From: Streptomyces sp. V3I8
GTDB taxonomy: Bacteria > Actinomycetota > Actinomycetes > Streptomycetales > Streptomycetaceae
Assembly: GCF_030817535.1 (NCBI RefSeq)
Contig: NZ_JAUSZL010000002.1
Span: 3,844,001 to 3,908,000 of the forward strand
DNA length: 64,000 nt
Reading direction: 5' to 3'
The position numbers and the translations under genes are program-made. Under the pieces are notes generated by a model. That model was not told the DNA's origin. It worked only from the letters and a program-made list of their open reading frames with translations, and did not search any database. Numbering within the stretch: the stretch's first letter is position 1; each line of letters starts with the position of its first letter. Shown one piece after another: positions 32,449 to 42,167 of this stretch.

Positions 32449-33834
32449 TCAGGCCGCCGCCTGAAGATCCATCCGCGTCCCGAACTCCCGGACCACCGGC
32501 TCGTCCCGGTACGGCTCCAGGCGCTGCTGGAAGTCGTCCAGGTACTCCGCGCCCCGGTTCGACCGCAGCGTGCCCAGCAGTTCGACCGCGCGCAGGCCCG
32601 TGTGGCAGGCCTGCTCCACCTCGCGCTGCTGCACCTGCGCGGTGGCCAGCAGCACGTACCCGATCGCGCGCCGCCTGGCCCTCGACTCGGGGTGCCCGGC
32701 GAGGGACTCCTGCGCACGCCGCGCCGCCGCCTCGGCCTGCCCCAGGTCCCGGTGGCAATGCGCCAACTCGTCGGCCAGGTAGGCCTCGTCGAAGTGCGCG
32801 ATCCACCGCGGGTCGTCCCCGGACTCCGGATCGGCCTGCTCCAGCGCCGACACCGCCCGGCCGGACGCCACCTGCGCCGAGCGCGCGTCACCCATCAACG
32901 CGTGTCCCCGCGCCTCCGCCGCGTGGAACATCGACTCCGCGCGCGGTGTGACCCGCCCGCGCGCCCCCTCCTGCGCCGCCCGCGCCAACTGCGCGATCTC
33001 CCGCGGATTCCCGAGCTGCGCGGCCAGATGGCTCATGGACGCGGCGAGCACGTACCCGCCGTACCCGCGGTCGCCCGCCGCCTGGGCGAGCCGCAGCGCC
33101 TGGATGTAGTAACGCTGCGCGAGCCCCGGCTGCCCGGTGTCGATGGCCATGTAGCCGGCGAGTTCCGTCAACCGCGCGACCGCCGCGAAGAGTTCACGCC
33201 CGACCGCCTCCCGGTACGAGCCCGCCAGCAGCCCCGACACGACGCTGTTCAGGTAGTGCACGACCACCGGGCGCACATGCCCGCTGCCGTACTGGTGGTC
33301 GAGGTCGACGAGCGCCTGGGTCATCGCGATCACCGCCGCCACGTCGGACTGCCCGACCCGGGGGCCCGCCGAGCGCGAGACCTGCGCGTCCGGCGAGGAG
33401 ATCAGCCAGTCCCGGCTCGGCTCGACGAGCGCGGAGGCCGCGACGGACGAGCCGGACAGGAAGTCCCGGCGCCCCACGTCGCTGCGCCACAGCTCGCAGA
33501 CCTGCTCGATCGCGCCGAGGACCGTCGGCGAGAACTGCAGTCCCACGCCGGAGGCGAGGTTCTTGCCGTTCGCCATGCCGATCTCGTCGATCGTGACGGT
33601 CCGGCCCAGTTTGCGGCCCAGCGCCTCGGCGATGATCGCGGGCGCCCGGCCCCGCGGCTGCTGCCCGCGCAGCCAGCGCGCCACGGACGTCTTGTCGTAG
33701 CGCAGGTCCAGACCGTGCTCCGCGCCGCACATGTTGACCCGGCGGGCCAGACCGGCATTCGAACAGCCCGCTTCCTGAATGAGCGCCTGCAGTCGTTCGT
33801 TCGGCTGCCGCGCGACGAGCGGCCTTGCGGCCAT
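32449..33834 (-). CDS. NsdA-like regulatory protein with TPR-type C-terminal domain
   Basis: A 461-residue cytosolic protein. The N-terminal 75 residues form a DNA-binding-like region (NERLQALIQEAGCSNAGLAR, then TSVARWLRGQQPRGRAPAII), similar to the NsdA/NsdB regulators that repress sporulation and antibiotic production in Streptomyces. A conserved middle block (RRDFLSGSSVAASALVEPSR) precedes a series of TPR-like helical hairpins (about 200-430: QALRLAQAAGDRGYGGYVLA and SRARRRAIGYVLLATAQVQQ). I start at ATG 33834 because the open frame extends upstream without family sequence. The family assignment is from pattern memory and its exact member is not certain. Confidence 0.8.
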   Translation of the reverse strand: MAARPLVARQPNERLQALIQEAGCSNAGLARRVNMCGAEHGLDLRYDKTSVARWLRGQQPRGRAPAIIAEALGRKLGRTVTIDEIGMANGKNLASGVGLQFSPTVLGAIEQVCELWRSDVGRRDFLSGSSVAASALVEPSRDWLISSPDAQVSRSAGPRVGQSDVAAVIAMTQALVDLDHQYGSGHVRPVVVHYLNSVVSGLLAGSYREAVGRELFAAVARLTELAGYMAIDTGQPGLAQRYYIQALRLAQAAGDRGYGGYVLAASMSHLAAQLGNPREIAQLARAAQEGARGRVTPRAESMFHAAEARGHALMGDARSAQVASGRAVSALEQADPESGDDPRWIAHFDEAYLADELAHCHRDLGQAEAAARRAQESLAGHPESRARRRAIGYVLLATAQVQQREVEQACHTGLRAVELLGTLRSNRGAEYLDDFQQRLEPYRDEPVVREFGTRMDLQAAA

Positions 33835-34154
33835 TGGCTTAACCCCCTGTGGCTGCGGTGCCGCCCACACGCACCGAGTTGACGAGCTCTCAGCGACCGG
33901 GGACCTCACGCTCCCGTACGGGAGAGGGAAAGTTCCGGCCTCGAAGATCAATGCCCCGCGGACATACCGAAGATGCGAGACATGCGAGGATTGCCGGGGT
34001 AAAGGCTTCTGCCTGCCCCTCACATGGCTACCCACCCCCCGCTGCCGCCTCCCGTGCGCGCCCCCACAGATGCACCCATGCGCCCCACGTATGGAATCGG
34101 TGCTCCTCCCCCGCGCGCGCGGGGGCCGTAACCACGGATGGGTGAGGGAGTTGA
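33835..34154. other. 320-base divergent promoter region
   Basis: Lies between the NsdA-like gene and the prim-pol gene. TTGACGAGC at 33878 and moderately A/T-richer sequence around 33940-33990 may hold promoters. No gene or strong hairpin seen. Confidence 0.45.
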
Positions 34155-34820
34155 GTGGACGTGGAAGAGACGATCGCAGGCACCGAGACCGCTCAGATCC
34201 CGCAGCAGCGCGGCGAATCGCTGCAGGACACCGCCGTGCGTTACGCCGAGGAGCGCCATTGGGACGTGGTCCCCGGCACCTGGCTCGAGGCCGTCGACGG
34301 TGCGCAGCGCTGCTCCTGCGGGGAGTCCGCGTGCGCCGTACCCGGCGCGCACCCGGCGCGCGACGACTGGGCGACGGTGGCGACGGGCAGCGCGACCGTC
34401 GCCCGCCGGCTGTGGGCGAAGCAGCCCACGGCGTCGATCCTGCTGCCGACGGGGCGGACGTTCGACGCGATCGACGTACCCGAGACCGCGGGGTTCCTCG
34501 CGCTGGCGCGGATGCGGCGGATGGAACTGACGCTCGGGCCCGTCACCTGTACGCCGGACCGGCGCATGCAGTTCTTCGTCCTGCCGGGGGCCGGGGCGAA
34601 GGTGCCGGATCTGGTGCGCAGGCTGGGATGGCCGCTCGCCTCCCTCGACCTCGACGTGCTCGGCGAGGGGGCGTACGTGGCCGCGCCGCCCACCCGGTTC
34701 GGTGCGCGGGGGGCCGTCCAGTGGGCCTGCCGGCCCACCCCCGCCAACCGCTGGCTCCCCGACGCGGAGGAACTGATCTCCCCCTTGGCGTACGCCTGCG
34801 GCCGGGACGCCCGCCGGTAG
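34155..34820 (+). CDS. Bifunctional DNA primase/polymerase-domain protein
   Basis: A 221-residue protein with the prim-pol domain fold (PF09250-like): DTAVRYAEERHWDVVPGTW, a cysteine/histidine patch CSCGESACAVPGAHP that probably binds zinc, and TASILLPTGRTFDAIDVPETAG where the Asp residues match the catalytic metal site. No helicase or replication gene is nearby, so it is the stand-alone Streptomyces type whose role is undefined. The GTG start is divergent from the NsdA-like regulator. Confidence 0.8.
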   Translation: MDVEETIAGTETAQIPQQRGESLQDTAVRYAEERHWDVVPGTWLEAVDGAQRCSCGESACAVPGAHPARDDWATVATGSATVARRLWAKQPTASILLPTGRTFDAIDVPETAGFLALARMRRMELTLGPVTCTPDRRMQFFVLPGAGAKVPDLVRRLGWPLASLDLDVLGEGAYVAAPPTRFGARGAVQWACRPTPANRWLPDAEELISPLAYACGRDARR

Positions 34821-34849
34821 TCCCGCCGGTAGCCCCGCCGGGCGGGTGG

Positions 34850-34934
34850 ATGGGCGGATCGGGCGGGCGGATCGGGCGGGCGGATCGGGCCGGTGCGGGT
34901 CCGGTGGGCGCGGGGAACCGCGCGATCAGCCACG
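34850..34934. repeat. GGGCGGATC tandem repeat followed by dispersed repeat copy
   Basis: About four units related to GGGCGGATCGG at 34852-34890 lead into GGGCGCGGGGAACCGCGCG (34906-34924), a reverse-oriented, slightly diverged dispersed repeat. It lies in the 167-base gap before the ABC transporter pair. Confidence 0.65.
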
Positions 34935-34987
34935 GCGGACCCGCGGATGTTCACCCTCCGCGGCCCGGCGGGGCTATCGTGCCGCGC

Positions 34988-35763
<776 letters not shown>

Positions 35764-35767
<4 letters not shown>

Positions 35768-37374
35768 ACACCGCACAGGCCGCCACGGCGTCCGTCACCC
35801 CCGTCGTCGTACGGCTGAAGCTGGCCCTGCTGCGCAACGGTCTGCGGCGGTCCGCCGGGCGGCGGGCCGCGTACATCGCGTCGCTCGTCCTCCTGCTGCT
35901 CCTCGCCGCCCTGCAGCTCATCGGCCTGATCGCGCTGCGCGGCCATGCGCACGCCGTGAACGTCACGGTGCTGCTGACGGCCGTACTGGCCCTCGGCTGG
36001 GCCGTCATGCCGCTCTTCTTCCCCGGCGGCGACGAGACCCTCGACCCGACCCGTCTGGTGATGCTGCCGCTGCGCCCGCGCCCCCTCGTGCGCGCGCTGC
36101 TGCTGGCGTCCCTGGTCGGCATCGGACCGCTGTTCGCGCTGTTCCTGCTCGCCGGCTCGGTCGTCGCGACGGCGCACGGACCGGCGGCGTACGTCACCGG
36201 TGTCGTCGCGGCTGTCCTCGCGCTCCTGGTCTGCGTGGCCCTCGCCCGGGCCGTCGCGACCGCCAACCTCCGGCTGCTGACCAGCCGCAAGGGCCGTGAC
36301 CTCGCCGTGCTGAGCGGTCTGGTGATCGCCGTGGGCGCCCAGGTCGTCAACTTCGGCGCGCAGAAGCTCGGTTCGTCGGGCCTGGCCACGCTGGGCCCGG
36401 CGGCGGACGTACTGCGCTGGGTGCCGCCCGCGTCCGCGCTGGGCGCCGTGGACTCCGTCAGCCACGGCTCGTACGCCGCCGGGGCCCTCCAGCTCGCCCT
36501 GAGCGGCCTGGCGCTCGCGGCGCTGCTGAGCTACTGGCAACGGGGCCTGACCCGGCTGATGACCTCGCCGGACGGTTCGACGCTGCAAGCCGCCGAACCC
36601 GTACGGGACGGGGCCGGCCGTTCCTTCGGCCTCGGCCGGCTGCTGCCGGCGGGCCGCACGGGCACGGTGATGGAGCGGAGCCTGCGATACGTGTGGCGGG
36701 ATCCCAAGACGAAGGCGGCGTGGGCTACGTCGCTCGGGATCGGCCTGATCGTGCCGGTGTTCAACGCGTTGCAGGGGACCGGCTCGATCTACTTCGCGTG
36801 CTTCGCCGCGGGGATGCTCGGCATCCAGATGTACAACCAGTTCGGGCAGGACACGTCGGCGTTCTGGATGGTCGCGATGACGGTCTCCTCGACCAGGGAC
36901 GCGTACGTCGAACTGCGCGGCCGGGCCCTCGCCCTGCTGCTGATCACCCTCCCGTACGCCACCCTCGTCACCGTCCTGACGACGGCGCTGCTCGGCGACT
37001 GGGCGGCCCTGCCCGCGGCGCTCGGCCTCACCTTCGCGCTGCTCGGCGCGATGCTGGCGACCGGCGCCTGGTCCTCCGCCCGCTTCCCGTACTCGATCCC
37101 GCAGGACGGCTACAAGAACGTGGCTCCCGGGCAGGCGGGGCTGGCCTGGATCTCGGTCTTCGGCGGCATCGTCTCGGCGGCCCTGCTGTGCGCCCCGGTC
37201 ATCGCCCTCACGATCTACCTCGACACGACCGCGACCGGCGGGACCTGGAGCTGGATCCTGCTCCCCCTGGGCACGGCCTACGGCGCCGCGCTCACCCTCG
37301 CGGGCCTGCGCCTGGCGGCCCCCCGGACGGCCGCCCGCCTCCCGGAGATCCTGGCAGCGGTGAGCAAGGCGTAG
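35764..37374 (+). CDS. ABC transporter permease
   Basis: A 536-residue membrane protein with about twelve hydrophobic segments in two groups separated by a cytosolic stretch (about 260-300, rich in Gly/Arg). Segments include AAYIASLVLLLLLAALQLIG, VTVLLTAVLALGWAVMPLFF and ALALLLITLPYATLVTVLTT. Its size and position make it the membrane half of the exporter whose ATPase overlaps its GTG start. Substrate unknown; bacteriocin-, antibiotic- or lipid-type exporters share this layout. Confidence 0.88.
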
Positions 37375-37405
37375 CCCCGCGTACCGGACCCGCCCGACGG
37401 CAGCC

Positions 37406-38275
37406 TCAGCGGAGCACCCCGTCCAGGAACGGCTCGACGGCGGCCCGCCAGGCCGCCGGCTGGTCGTAGTGCACGAGATGCCCCGCGTCGACCACCTCCG
37501 CGTACTGCCCGTCGGGCAGCACCCGCACCATCTCCTGCGCCTCCGCCCGCCCCAGCTCCCCGTCGAGCCCGCGCACGACCAGCGTGGGGCAGCGCACCTG
37601 CGCCAGCTCCTCCCAGTGCGCGTCGTACACCCACGCCTCCCGGGACTTGAGCATCTGCTCGTGCTCGAAGACGGGCCGCCACCCGTCCGCGTACTCGGCC
37701 ATGACCTCGGCGTAGAACTCCCCGCGCGACGGATTGGGCCGCTCCACCCACGGGTCGTCCTCGCCGAACCACTTCCGCACGTCCGCGAGCGTGGCGAACG
37801 GGACGGGCCAGGACTTGAACCAGTGCTCCCACTCCCGCTGGGAGGCGGACCCGAGCGCCGACGCCCGCATGTCGCAGATGACCAGCCCGCTCACCAGGTC
37901 GGGCCGCTTGGCCGCGAGCTGCCAGGCCGTCAGGGCGCCCATGGCGTGCCCGACGAGGACGGCCGGGGCGAGCTCCAGCTCCTCGAGCGCGGCCTCCGCG
38001 TCCTCGACGTACGCCTCGCGCGTGTACTGCGACTCCGGCGGTTTCGTGCTCTGTCCGTGGCCGCGCTGGTCCAGCGCCACCGCCCGGTGCCGCTCGCCGA
38101 GCCAGCGGGCGGTGGACGCCCAGTGCGAGGCGCGGCCCATGAGCCCGTGCAGCAGGAGCACACCGGGCGCCCGCTCGGTGGCGCCCGCGCCCGGATCGCC
38201 CTTGGGAGGATCGGCGAACTCCCAGGCCGCGAGGCGCACCCCGCCCGCACCGGTCACGTCGATGCGCCGCACCAT
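37406..38275 (-). CDS. Alpha/beta hydrolase-fold protein lacking the nucleophile serine
   Basis: A 289-residue protein with the full fold: oxyanion region LLHGLMGRASHW (43 on), the conserved DQRGHGQS, the elbow strand LVGHAMGALTAW, a candidate acid at Asp238 (RGLDGEL) and the histidine of DAGHLVHYDQP (His266). At the elbow the usual G-H-S-M-G reads G-H-A-M-G, so residue 111 is alanine and serine hydrolysis is not expected. It may bind a ligand or catalyse a non-hydrolytic reaction, or the sequence could be wrong. Start at ATG 38275. A 16-base perfect palindrome lies about 100 bases upstream. Confidence 0.85.
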   Translation of the reverse strand: MVRRIDVTGAGGVRLAAWEFADPPKGDPGAGATERAPGVLLLHGLMGRASHWASTARWLGERHRAVALDQRGHGQSTKPPESQYTREAYVEDAEAALEELELAPAVLVGHAMGALTAWQLAAKRPDLVSGLVICDMRASALGSASQREWEHWFKSWPVPFATLADVRKWFGEDDPWVERPNPSRGEFYAEVMAEYADGWRPVFEHEQMLKSREAWVYDAHWEELAQVRCPTLVVRGLDGELGRAEAQEMVRVLPDGQYAEVVDAGHLVHYDQPAAWRAAVEPFLDGVLR

Positions 38276-38372
38276 ACGCTGGCACCCCCATTGATCCGCT
38301 CGGCCGGCCCGGCCCGCTGCTCCTGCTGGTTGTTCCCGCGTACTCCGTGGTCGTCCCGTCGCCCCCACGCTA

Positions 38373-38388
38373 TCGAATACGTATTCGA
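38373..38388. promoter_or_regulatory. 16-base perfect palindrome TCGAATACGTATTCGA
   Basis: Perfect dyad, unusually A/T-rich for this genome, about 100 bases upstream of the hydrolase start. It is a likely operator for a dimeric regulator acting on the hydrolase gene; no regulator gene is adjacent. Confidence 0.65.
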
Positions 38389-38554
38389 AAATGGGTTCCT
38401 TGGCGGTAACACCCCTCCTTCGAGTGACGTCGCCCAAGGATTGGCCGCCGCCCCCGAGGGGAGATCTCCGACGGGGGGCGGGCCGCTCGGGGATGACGGT
38501 CCGAAGGGGATGACCCTGGGAGCTCGGGGCTCCGGGTCAGCACAGGGGAGGACA

Positions 38555-38582
38555 GGCCCCGGCGCCACACGGCGCCGGGGCC
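38555..38582. terminator. Strong hairpin, 12-bp stem with ACAC loop
   Basis: GGCCCCGGCGCC and its exact complement flank a four-base loop. No T-run follows, as is usual for Streptomyces terminators. It may end transcripts leaving the iron repressor gene toward the left or isolate the hydrolase promoter. Confidence 0.6.
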
Positions 38583-38775
38583 CTCCGAACGTCCGCGGCA
38601 CATCCTTGCGCCCCCTCCCCGACCGCGCGCCGGCGCCGCTGCCGTCACGGTCAAGAGCCCTCAGGTCATATGCCTCTCGCGACAGCCTTGCACGCGAACG
38701 GCTCGTCCGCTGCAATTCCACGCACTGAATCTTTGTTTCTGCGGGAACACCGGAGGGGAACAACTGAGGCGTCCG

Positions 38776-39558
38776 GTGCGGCAGTTGACGACGAGGTCCG
38801 GAGCCGGGCGGGGCCGCCGCGAGAAGCCCTGGTCGGGGGCGCGGGCAGGCACACGCCCCGGGCACGCCGCCGCGCACGACGGCGCCCGGCCGGGCACGCG
38901 CGGAACCGCCCGGCCGCCCCCGCGACGACCGGGAACCGGTCTTCGGGCCGGCACCCCACCTGTGCGCACAGCGCACAGACCCCTGTCAGTTGCCGCCGTC
39001 GCTGCCGCGGTCGTGATCCTCTTCGCCCGTGGCCCTCGCCCGTGGTCCTACCGCTTCGCCACGAACACGTGGGACGCCACGCCCGACTCCAGCTCCGCGG
39101 CCTCCCCGCCGCTGCCCACGAGCACCCCGCCCGCGGACTCCGTCACGCTGACGACCGAACCCGGCTGCACGCCCGCCCGCCGCAGCGTGTACATCAGCTG
39201 CGCGTCCGTCTGGATCGGCTCGCCGATGCGCCGGATGACGACCGTCTTGCCGTCGAGACCGGGGTCCAGATCGGCCAGCGACACCATGCCGGCGTCCAGG
39301 AAGGGGTCCGCGCCGTTCTCGCCCAGCTCCTCCAGGCCCGGGATCGGGTTCCCGTACGGCGACTCGGTCGGGTGGCGCAGCAGTTCGAGCACCCGGCGCT
39401 CGACCGCCTCGCTCATCACGTGCTCCCAGCGGCAGGCCTCCGCGTGCACCTGCTCCCACTCCAGGCCGATCACGTCGACGAGCAGGCACTCCGCGAGGCG
39501 GTGCTTGCGCATGACGCGCGTGGCCAGCCGGCGGCCCTCCTCCGTGAGCTCGAGGTGA
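38776..39558 (+). CDS. Antisense ORF over the iron repressor gene (adm-like candidate)
   Basis: An open frame of 260 codons starting at GTG 38776 runs antiparallel to the repressor gene over most of its length. In S. coelicolor an antisense gene, adm, overlapping dmdR1 has been reported to make a protein of about this size. The predicted product is Ser/Thr/Arg-rich with no domain. Long antisense frames are common in high-GC DNA, so preservation here is weak evidence on its own; a second antisense frame (38670-39812) competes. Confidence 0.3.
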   Translation: MRQLTTRSGAGRGRREKPWSGARAGTRPGHAAAHDGARPGTRGTARPPPRRPGTGLRAGTPPVRTAHRPLSVAAVAAAVVILFARGPRPWSYRFATNTWDATPDSSSAASPPLPTSTPPADSVTLTTEPGCTPARRSVYISCASVWIGSPMRRMTTVLPSRPGSRSASDTMPASRKGSAPFSPSSSRPGIGFPYGDSVGWRSSSSTRRSTASLITCSQRQASACTCSHSRPITSTSRHSARRCLRMTRVASRRPSSVSSR

Positions 39559-39737
39559 CGGTCGCTGGCCACGGCCACCAGGCCGTCGCGCTCCATCCGC
39601 GCCACCGTCTGGCTGACGGTCGGTCCGCTCTGGTCGAGGCGCTCGGCGATCCGGGCGCGCATGGGGACCACACCTTCCTCCTCCAGCTCGAGGATGGTGC
39701 GGAGATACATCTCCGTGGTGTCGATCAGTCCGGACAT
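39048..39737 (-). CDS. dmdR1: DtxR-family iron-dependent repressor (DmdR type)
   Basis: A 229-residue DtxR/IdeR homologue. The N-terminal winged helix starts SGLIDTTEMYLRTILELEEE and contains SGPTVSQTVARMERDGLV. The metal/dimer domain has RLAECLLVDVIGLEWEQVHAEACRWEHVMS with the H-x-x-C/E-type ligands, and a C-terminal SH3-like domain (about 150-229) closes the protein. It represses siderophore and iron-uptake genes in iron-replete cells. The symbol rests on overall similarity and on the neighbouring SIS gene, as beside S. coelicolor dmdR1. Start ATG 39737. Confidence 0.9.
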   Translation of the reverse strand: MSGLIDTTEMYLRTILELEEEGVVPMRARIAERLDQSGPTVSQTVARMERDGLVAVASDRHLELTEEGRRLATRVMRKHRLAECLLVDVIGLEWEQVHAEACRWEHVMSEAVERRVLELLRHPTESPYGNPIPGLEELGENGADPFLDAGMVSLADLDPGLDGKTVVIRRIGEPIQTDAQLMYTLRRAGVQPGSVVSVTESAGGVLVGSGGEAAELESGVASHVFVAKR

Positions 39738-39955
39738 ACGTGCCCCTCGATTAGCTCTGCCGGAGGCTGGGTGGCTCACCGGCGTGTGCGCTGGCCCTGG
39801 CACCAATTCTGACGCATACCACCGACAACCGTGCCGTGCGGTGGAAAGCACGTGCCGACGGGTGTCCGCGGGACCGGCCGGGCCCGGCACCCGACCGGGT
39901 GGAGAAGGGGCCCTCGCACCCCCAGTGTCGCTCCTGCGGAGCGTATTGACACAGC

Positions 39956-39971
39956 TGTGGTCCAGACCGCA
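39956..39971. promoter_or_regulatory. DasR-like responsive element (dre)
   Basis: TGTGGTCCAGACCGCA agrees with the DasR consensus ACTGGTCTAGACCAGT at about 12 of 16 positions, including the TGGTC/AGACC core. It overlaps the 3' side of a TTGACA that may be the -35 box (39947-39952) of the SIS gene, 38 bases before its start. A GlcNAc-linked control of this gene would fit. Confidence 0.65.
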
Positions 39972-40009
39972 ACGTGATCCGCGACACGACAGCGGAAGGG
40001 ACTTCGCCG

Positions 40010-40768
40010 ATGAGCGACAGCACGTTGGCCCGGCAGTACTTCGACGCCGCGATCGGCCTGCTGCAGCGGGTGCGGGACGAGGAGTCCGGACCGATCGAGG
40101 CCGCCGGGGCGATGATCGCCGACACGGTCGCGGACGGCGGGCGGCTCTTCGCCTTCGGCGCCGGCCACTCGTCGCTCGCCGCGCAGGACCTCGTCTACCG
40201 CGCGGGCAGTCTCGCGCTGATGAACCTGCTCGCCGTGCCGGGCGCGGTCGGCGTCGACGTCATGCCCGCCACGCTGGGCTCCGCGCTGGAACGGGTCGAC
40301 GGCCTCGCGAGCGCGGTCCTCGGCGCGAGCCCGGCCCGCGCCGGCGACCTCCTGGTGGTCGTCTCGCTCTCCGGGCGCAACGCCCTCCCCGTCGAGATGG
40401 CGATGAGTGCCCGCGCCCTCGGCCTCAGGGTCATCGGCGTCACGTCGGTCGCGTACGCCTCCGAGACGGGCTCCCGGCACGCTTCGGGGACCTACCTGAA
40501 GGACCACTGCGACGTCGTCCTCGACTCGAAGATCGCCATCGGCGACGCGGAGCTCACCCTCGACACCGTCCCGGCGCCCTTCGCGTCCGCCTCCACGGTC
40601 GTGACCTCGGCCGTCCTCCAGTCGGTCATGGCCACGGCGGCGGGCGTCCTCGCGGACCGCGGCATCGAGCCCCCGCTCCTGCGCTCCGGGAACGTGGACG
40701 GCGGCCTGGAATGGAACGACCGCGTCTTCGAGCGGTACGGCGACCGCATCTTCTACCGGCAGCGCTGA
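40010..40768 (+). CDS. SIS-domain sugar-phosphate enzyme (NagS/SCO4393-like)
   Basis: A 252-residue single-SIS protein: AAGAMIADTVADGGRLFAFG and GAGHSSLAAQDLVYRAG at the phosphosugar pocket, then DLLVVVSLSGRNALPVEMAM with the S-x-S-G-R-N loop, and SGTYLKDHCDVVLDSKI. The S. coelicolor gene beside dmdR1 was described as an N-acetylglucosamine-6-phosphate dehydratase that affects amino-sugar toxicity; this gene holds the same position. GGAAGGGA precedes ATG 40010; a longer frame from 39974 is not supported. The DasR-like site just upstream supports a GlcNAc-related role. Confidence 0.85.
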   Translation: MSDSTLARQYFDAAIGLLQRVRDEESGPIEAAGAMIADTVADGGRLFAFGAGHSSLAAQDLVYRAGSLALMNLLAVPGAVGVDVMPATLGSALERVDGLASAVLGASPARAGDLLVVVSLSGRNALPVEMAMSARALGLRVIGVTSVAYASETGSRHASGTYLKDHCDVVLDSKIAIGDAELTLDTVPAPFASASTVVTSAVLQSVMATAAGVLADRGIEPPLLRSGNVDGGLEWNDRVFERYGDRIFYRQR

Positions 40769-40778
40769 GCCCGCGCCG

Positions 40779-42167
40779 CTAAGGGCGCCGGGCCCCGGCC
40801 ACTCCCGCCAGGTCCAGCGCCGCGGCGATCCGCACGGCGACGTCCTCCGCGTACGTCGCGTCGAACCGCTCGAACTGCGTACGGCTCGCGCCGCGCAGGA
40901 ACGTGACGACCCCCAGCGTCCGCCCCCGGCTCCGCAGCACCACACACAGCGCGTGCACGGAGTCCGCCGGCCACTGCCGGGAGACCGCCCACTCCCGGGT
41001 CCGCTCCCCCTCGGTCGTCCCCGCGCTGGCCCGTACAGATCCGATCCGCTCGACACACTGGAAGGCCGGATGCCCCGCGGCGTACCGGACGGGCAGTCCG
41101 GCCCGCTCGGCGGGCAGACTGGGCCCCGGCGCGCCGGAGGGCGTCGCCGCGCCCCGCACGAGCCGCACGGGCCCCTCCCCGTCGGCCACCGAACCGCCCG
41201 CCACCCGGTCGATCAGCGCATGGTCGGCGAACCCGGCGAGCGCGAAGTCGAGATGGACGGAGGCGGCCTCCGCGGGGTCCTCGCACTCGGCGGCCGCGCG
41301 CGCCGCCCGGTGCAACTGGTTGGTGCGGAACCGCAGCAGCGCCGCCTCCTGCTCGGTCTGCTTGTTCTCCGTCACGTCCTGGAAGAGCCACGCCACCCCG
41401 AGCGGAACCGGCTCCTCCGCGAGCGGCGAGGCGAGCCGCACGAAGCCGCTGCGCCAGCAGCGCCGCTGATCGCCCTCGGCGGTCCGCAGGGTCACCCACA
41501 TCTCGGCGGGAGCCGGCGGCGCGCCCTCCGCGAGCACGTGCGTGAGCGCGCCCTCCAGCTCCTCCACGCCCTGCGCGAGCAGCTCGCCCAGCGGACGCCC
41601 CAGCAGGGCCGTGCGCCCCGAGCCGAGCGCCCGCGCCGCGTGCGCGTTGACCACGGCGGGCCGCAGGTCGGCGTCGACGAGCACGACCCCCCAGGCGGCG
41701 TCGTCGAACAGCGCCTCGCTCAGGGCGATCGACCGCTCCAGGTCGATCTGCGCGTGCACCTCGCTGAAGGCGCAGTACACCCCGGCCGGCTTCCCGTCGG
41801 GCCCCGGCACGGCGGCCGACTGGGTCCGTACGAGCACCCGCCCGCCGTCCTTGGTCAGCAGCGCGAACTCGTGGACCTGCCGTCCCGGCGCCTGCATCGC
41901 GGACAGCAGCCGGCTCCCGACCTCCTCGGCGTCCGCGGTCCGCACGGCCCAGCCGGCGAACCCGCGCCGCCCGACCGCCTCGGCGGCGGTCCAGCCGAGG
42001 ATCCGCTCCGCCTCGCGGTTCCAGTGCGTCACCACCCCGTCGGCGTCGAACGCGCACAGCGCCGCGTCCATCCCGTCGAGCAGAGCGGCCAGCAGATCGG
42101 CCCCGTCCCGCTCCGGCTCGTCAGGCCCGAGCTCGTCCGTGGTCCCACTACGGCGCGAAGCACTCAC
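40779..42167 (-). CDS. PAS-PAS-GAF sensor protein
   Basis: A 462-residue soluble protein with two PAS domains (about 25-140: ALLDGMDAALCAFDADGVVTHWN; about 150-280: ALFDDAAWGVVLVDADLRPAV) and a GAF domain at the C-terminus (about 310-462, RTREWAVSRQWPADSVHALC, VVLRSRGRTLGVVTFLRG). No kinase, phosphatase or DNA-binding output domain follows, so it must signal through partner binding. GTG 42167 with GGGGG upstream is preferred over a longer frame from 42242. Tail-to-tail with the SIS gene. Confidence 0.85.
   Translation of the reverse strand: MSASRRSGTTDELGPDEPERDGADLLAALLDGMDAALCAFDADGVVTHWNREAERILGWTAAEAVGRRGFAGWAVRTADAEEVGSRLLSAMQAPGRQVHEFALLTKDGGRVLVRTQSAAVPGPDGKPAGVYCAFSEVHAQIDLERSIALSEALFDDAAWGVVLVDADLRPAVVNAHAARALGSGRTALLGRPLGELLAQGVEELEGALTHVLAEGAPPAPAEMWVTLRTAEGDQRRCWRSGFVRLASPLAEEPVPLGVAWLFQDVTENKQTEQEAALLRFRTNQLHRAARAAAECEDPAEAASVHLDFALAGFADHALIDRVAGGSVADGEGPVRLVRGAATPSGAPGPSLPAERAGLPVRYAAGHPAFQCVERIGSVRASAGTTEGERTREWAVSRQWPADSVHALCVVLRSRGRTLGVVTFLRGASRTQFERFDATYAEDVAVRIAAALDLAGVAGARRP

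Larger units (their letters stand above)
38276..39047. other. 772-base region between hydrolase and iron repressor genes
   Basis: The left part holds a 16-base palindrome (38373-38388) and a strong hairpin (38555-38582). The right part (from 38670) is covered only by plus-strand open frames that continue antisense into the iron repressor gene. No minus-strand gene of convincing composition is present. Confidence 0.6.

Noticed and set aside
38670..38756. Short plus-strand peptide gene beginning MPLATALHANGSS
   Set aside because: The start lacks a good ribosome site, codon third positions are not GC-biased, and the frame simply continues into the antisense region of the iron repressor gene.
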